Below, in pieces: positions 62,998 to 64,000 of a stretch of DNA of 64,000 nucleotides. A program made the translations under genes and the position numbers. Position 1 is the stretch's first letter. Each line of letters starts with the position of its first letter. Under the pieces are notes generated by a model. It made no database searches, had not been told where the DNA came from, and saw nothing but the letters and a program-made list of their open reading frames with translations. The stretch lies in NCBI GenBank assembly GCA_052246725.1, contig JBQQCL010000011.1; one strand, given 5' to 3'. This DNA is from Pseudalkalibacillus sp052246725. Its GTDB lineage: Bacteria > Bacillota > Bacilli > Bacillales > Fictibacillaceae.

Positions 62998-63258
62998 ATG
63001 GACGTATTCTTAGTTTATTTACTTGTAGCAAGTGCGACGCCGCTCTTTTTGTGGCAGGACCGGAAAAAGCTTGCGATCTTGCAAATCCCATTCATCCTAT
63101 GCATGTGGCTGTATGTGGTTTTGTATTTGTCATTTGACTTGAGTATGCTGACACATATTGTTTTAGGATCGATTTTTGTAGCGAATGTCATTTTCGCACA
63201 TGTCGCTGCATTCATGATCTTCACTGGACACGCGTTTAACAAAGCGAAGAAAATTTAA
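62998..63258 (+). CDS. Small membrane protein, 86 residues
   Basis: Starts at ATG 62998, ~6 nt after AAGGGAGGCG. Three hydrophobic segments cover most of the length (FLVYLLVASATPLFLW, ILQIPFILCMWLYVVLYLSF, HIVLGSIFVANVIFAHVAAFMIF), with a basic tail. Family not recognised. It converges on ctaF, in a place where B. subtilis has ctaG downstream of ctaF on the same strand, so a respiratory role is possible but unproven. Confidence 0.65.
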   Translation: MDVFLVYLLVASATPLFLWQDRKKLAILQIPFILCMWLYVVLYLSFDLSMLTHIVLGSIFVANVIFAHVAAFMIFTGHAFNKAKKI

Positions 63259-63323
63259 TTTAACTTTTACTGTTGCATTTAAGAAGTAAAGGTTTTAAGC
63301 GAAATATGGCGAAAAGAAAAAAT

Positions 63324-63348
63324 GCGTGCTGACATGACGTCAGCACGC
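63324..63348. terminator. Terminator of the cytochrome c oxidase operon
   Basis: GCGTGCTGAC-ATGAC-GTCAGCACGC; on the minus strand an ATTTTTTCTTTT tract follows, right after ctaF. It also serves the converging small gene (CTCTTTAT tail). Confidence 0.87.
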
Positions 63349-63359
63349 TCTTTATGTGC

Positions 63360-63656
63360 TTAATGGAATCCGTATGACAATACGAATAACGTTCCAACTA
63401 CGAGAATGACCGCGATAAATGCTGAATGAATCATCATGTGAGTCTGATCTTTTCCGCTACTGCTTTCTGTCATATGCATGAACATGAGCAGTTGGATGAC
63501 CGCCTGGAATATCGCTAAGGTCACAATGATTGCGATGATCACCGTCATCGAAAATCCAGAATACAACCCAACCCATAAAGCGACCAAGGTCAAAATGATG
63601 GATAATATAAATCCGATCAAATGCTGCCATGGAAAGTGTGAACTCTTTTTAGCCAT
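63360..63656 (-). CDS. ctaF: Cytochrome c oxidase subunit IVB
   Basis: A 98-residue protein with three transmembrane segments: LIGFILSIILTLVALWVGLY, VIIAIIVTLAIFQAVIQLLMFMHM and IAVILVVGTLFVLSYGFH. This is the CtaF/CoxD-like subunit of the caa3 oxidase. It overlaps ctaE by 8 bp, as in the ctaCDEF operon of Bacillus. Last gene of the operon here. Confidence 0.9.
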   Translation of the reverse strand: MAKKSSHFPWQHLIGFILSIILTLVALWVGLYSGFSMTVIIAIIVTLAIFQAVIQLLMFMHMTESSSGKDQTHMMIHSAFIAVILVVGTLFVLSYGFH

Positions 63657-64000
63657 GGTGCATCACCATCCCATACAGATAAACTGCAGTAAAGATAAAG
63701 ATCCATACGACGTCAAGGAAGTGCCAATACAAACTGGCGACAAATACTTTTCTGGTAGTATGTTTAGTCAATCCTCTTTGGACCAGTTGGATGATGATTA
63801 ATATCATCCAGGCGATACCCATTGTGACGTGAGCACCATGAGTTCCAACGAGAACGAAGAAGCCGGACCAATAAGCACTTGTCGTTAAGCTGGCTCCTTC
63901 ATGGACGTAGTGGATGAACTCATAGATTTCAAAGCCCAGGAATCCTAATCCCAATAGTAATGTGATGCCCAGCCAGACAATCAGGCCTTTTAAGCTGCTA
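63649..64000 (-). CDS. ctaE: Cytochrome c oxidase subunit III, partial
   Basis: The 3' part (~116 codons) of ctaE; the start lies beyond the right edge. It shows the conserved subunit III features: the EF.HYVHEGASLTTSAYWSGFFVLVGTHGAHVTMGI segment and WHFLDVVWIFIFTAVYLYG at the C-terminus. The frame is open through 64000, so the TTG at 63954 is not the start. Part of the aerobic terminal oxidase. Confidence 0.92.
   Translation of the reverse strand, partial: SSLKGLIVWLGITLLLGLGFLGFEIYEFIHYVHEGASLTTSAYWSGFFVLVGTHGAHVTMGIAWMILIIIQLVQRGLTKHTTRKVFVASLYWHFLDVVWIFIFTAVYLYGMVMHHG

Noticed and set aside
1..64000. UGA read as an amino acid throughout
   Set aside because: Many intact genes here end in UGA, so the codon is a normal stop; only the DsbA-family case suggests local recoding.

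Overview
The window reads as chromosomal DNA of a low-to-moderate G+C Bacillaceae bacterium, probably a halotolerant or alkaliphilic relative of Bacillus. The evidence is a set of typical Bacillus genes: yojF-bshB2 (bacillithiol), mhqR with its operator, nsrR/hmp, an aprX-type protease, ctaE/ctaF, ywdI-, yflT- and cheX-like genes. Start sites have strong AAGGAGG-type ribosome sites, and TTG/GTG starts are common. No rRNA, tRNA, CRISPR array, prophage or complete insertion sequence was seen.

Layout. 0-13.4 kb: a cut sigma-factor-like gene, an MFS transporter, a GH13 alpha-glucosidase, small stress and conserved genes, cheX, a DsbA-family gene with an in-frame UGA, wrbA and mhqR sharing an operator motif, and a TAXI-type TRAP transporter operon (binding protein, DUF1850 protein, fused DctQM permease). 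13.4-30 kb: a SLAP-domain protein, a YdeP-like molybdopterin oxidoreductase, an amidase, MOSC and YczE/YitT-type proteins, a histidine phosphatase, a GGDEF protein, a CtaM/YozB-like protein, an aromatic-acid exporter-like protein, a zinc-ribbon membrane protein, a trypsin-like membrane protease, and a nucleotidase/TrxR-like pair. 30-44 kb: MscS channel, ung, flavin reductase, Eis-like acetyltransferase, a decayed M29 aminopeptidase, yojF-bshB2, a cation/proton antiporter, nsrR-hmp and msrAB. 44-48.9 kb: a TetR-ABC exporter operon and a methyltransferase. 48.9-61 kb: a 3133-residue secreted subtilase with five ~380-residue repeats, an acetyltransferase and AprX. 61-64 kb: a double P-loop ATPase, DUF488, a small membrane protein, and the end of the cytochrome c oxidase operon (ctaE, ctaF).

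Many genes belong to stress and thiol/redox defence: MhqR/WrbA (quinones), NsrR/Hmp (nitric oxide), MsrAB (methionine sulfoxide), BshB2 (bacillithiol) and the DsbA-family protein.

Two observations stand out. First, the DsbA-family gene (7539-8180) carries UGA at the first cysteine of its CxxC active site. A perfect 7-bp hairpin with an AGGU apex starts 13 nt downstream, where a bacterial SECIS element should lie. This may be an unannotated selenoprotein; a recent nonsense mutation is the main alternative. Second, six copies of a 316-466 bp non-autonomous element lie in intergenic gaps. They have ~29-bp terminal inverted repeats beginning GGCT(C/G)TTTTC, and four have an 8-bp target duplication, which fits an ISL3-like MITE. 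The copies are modular: a ~90-bp structured repeat, also found alone elsewhere in the window, and a 60-bp block are each present or absent. Other intergenic repeats include 52-bp-period palindromes containing GTTCGGACAG.
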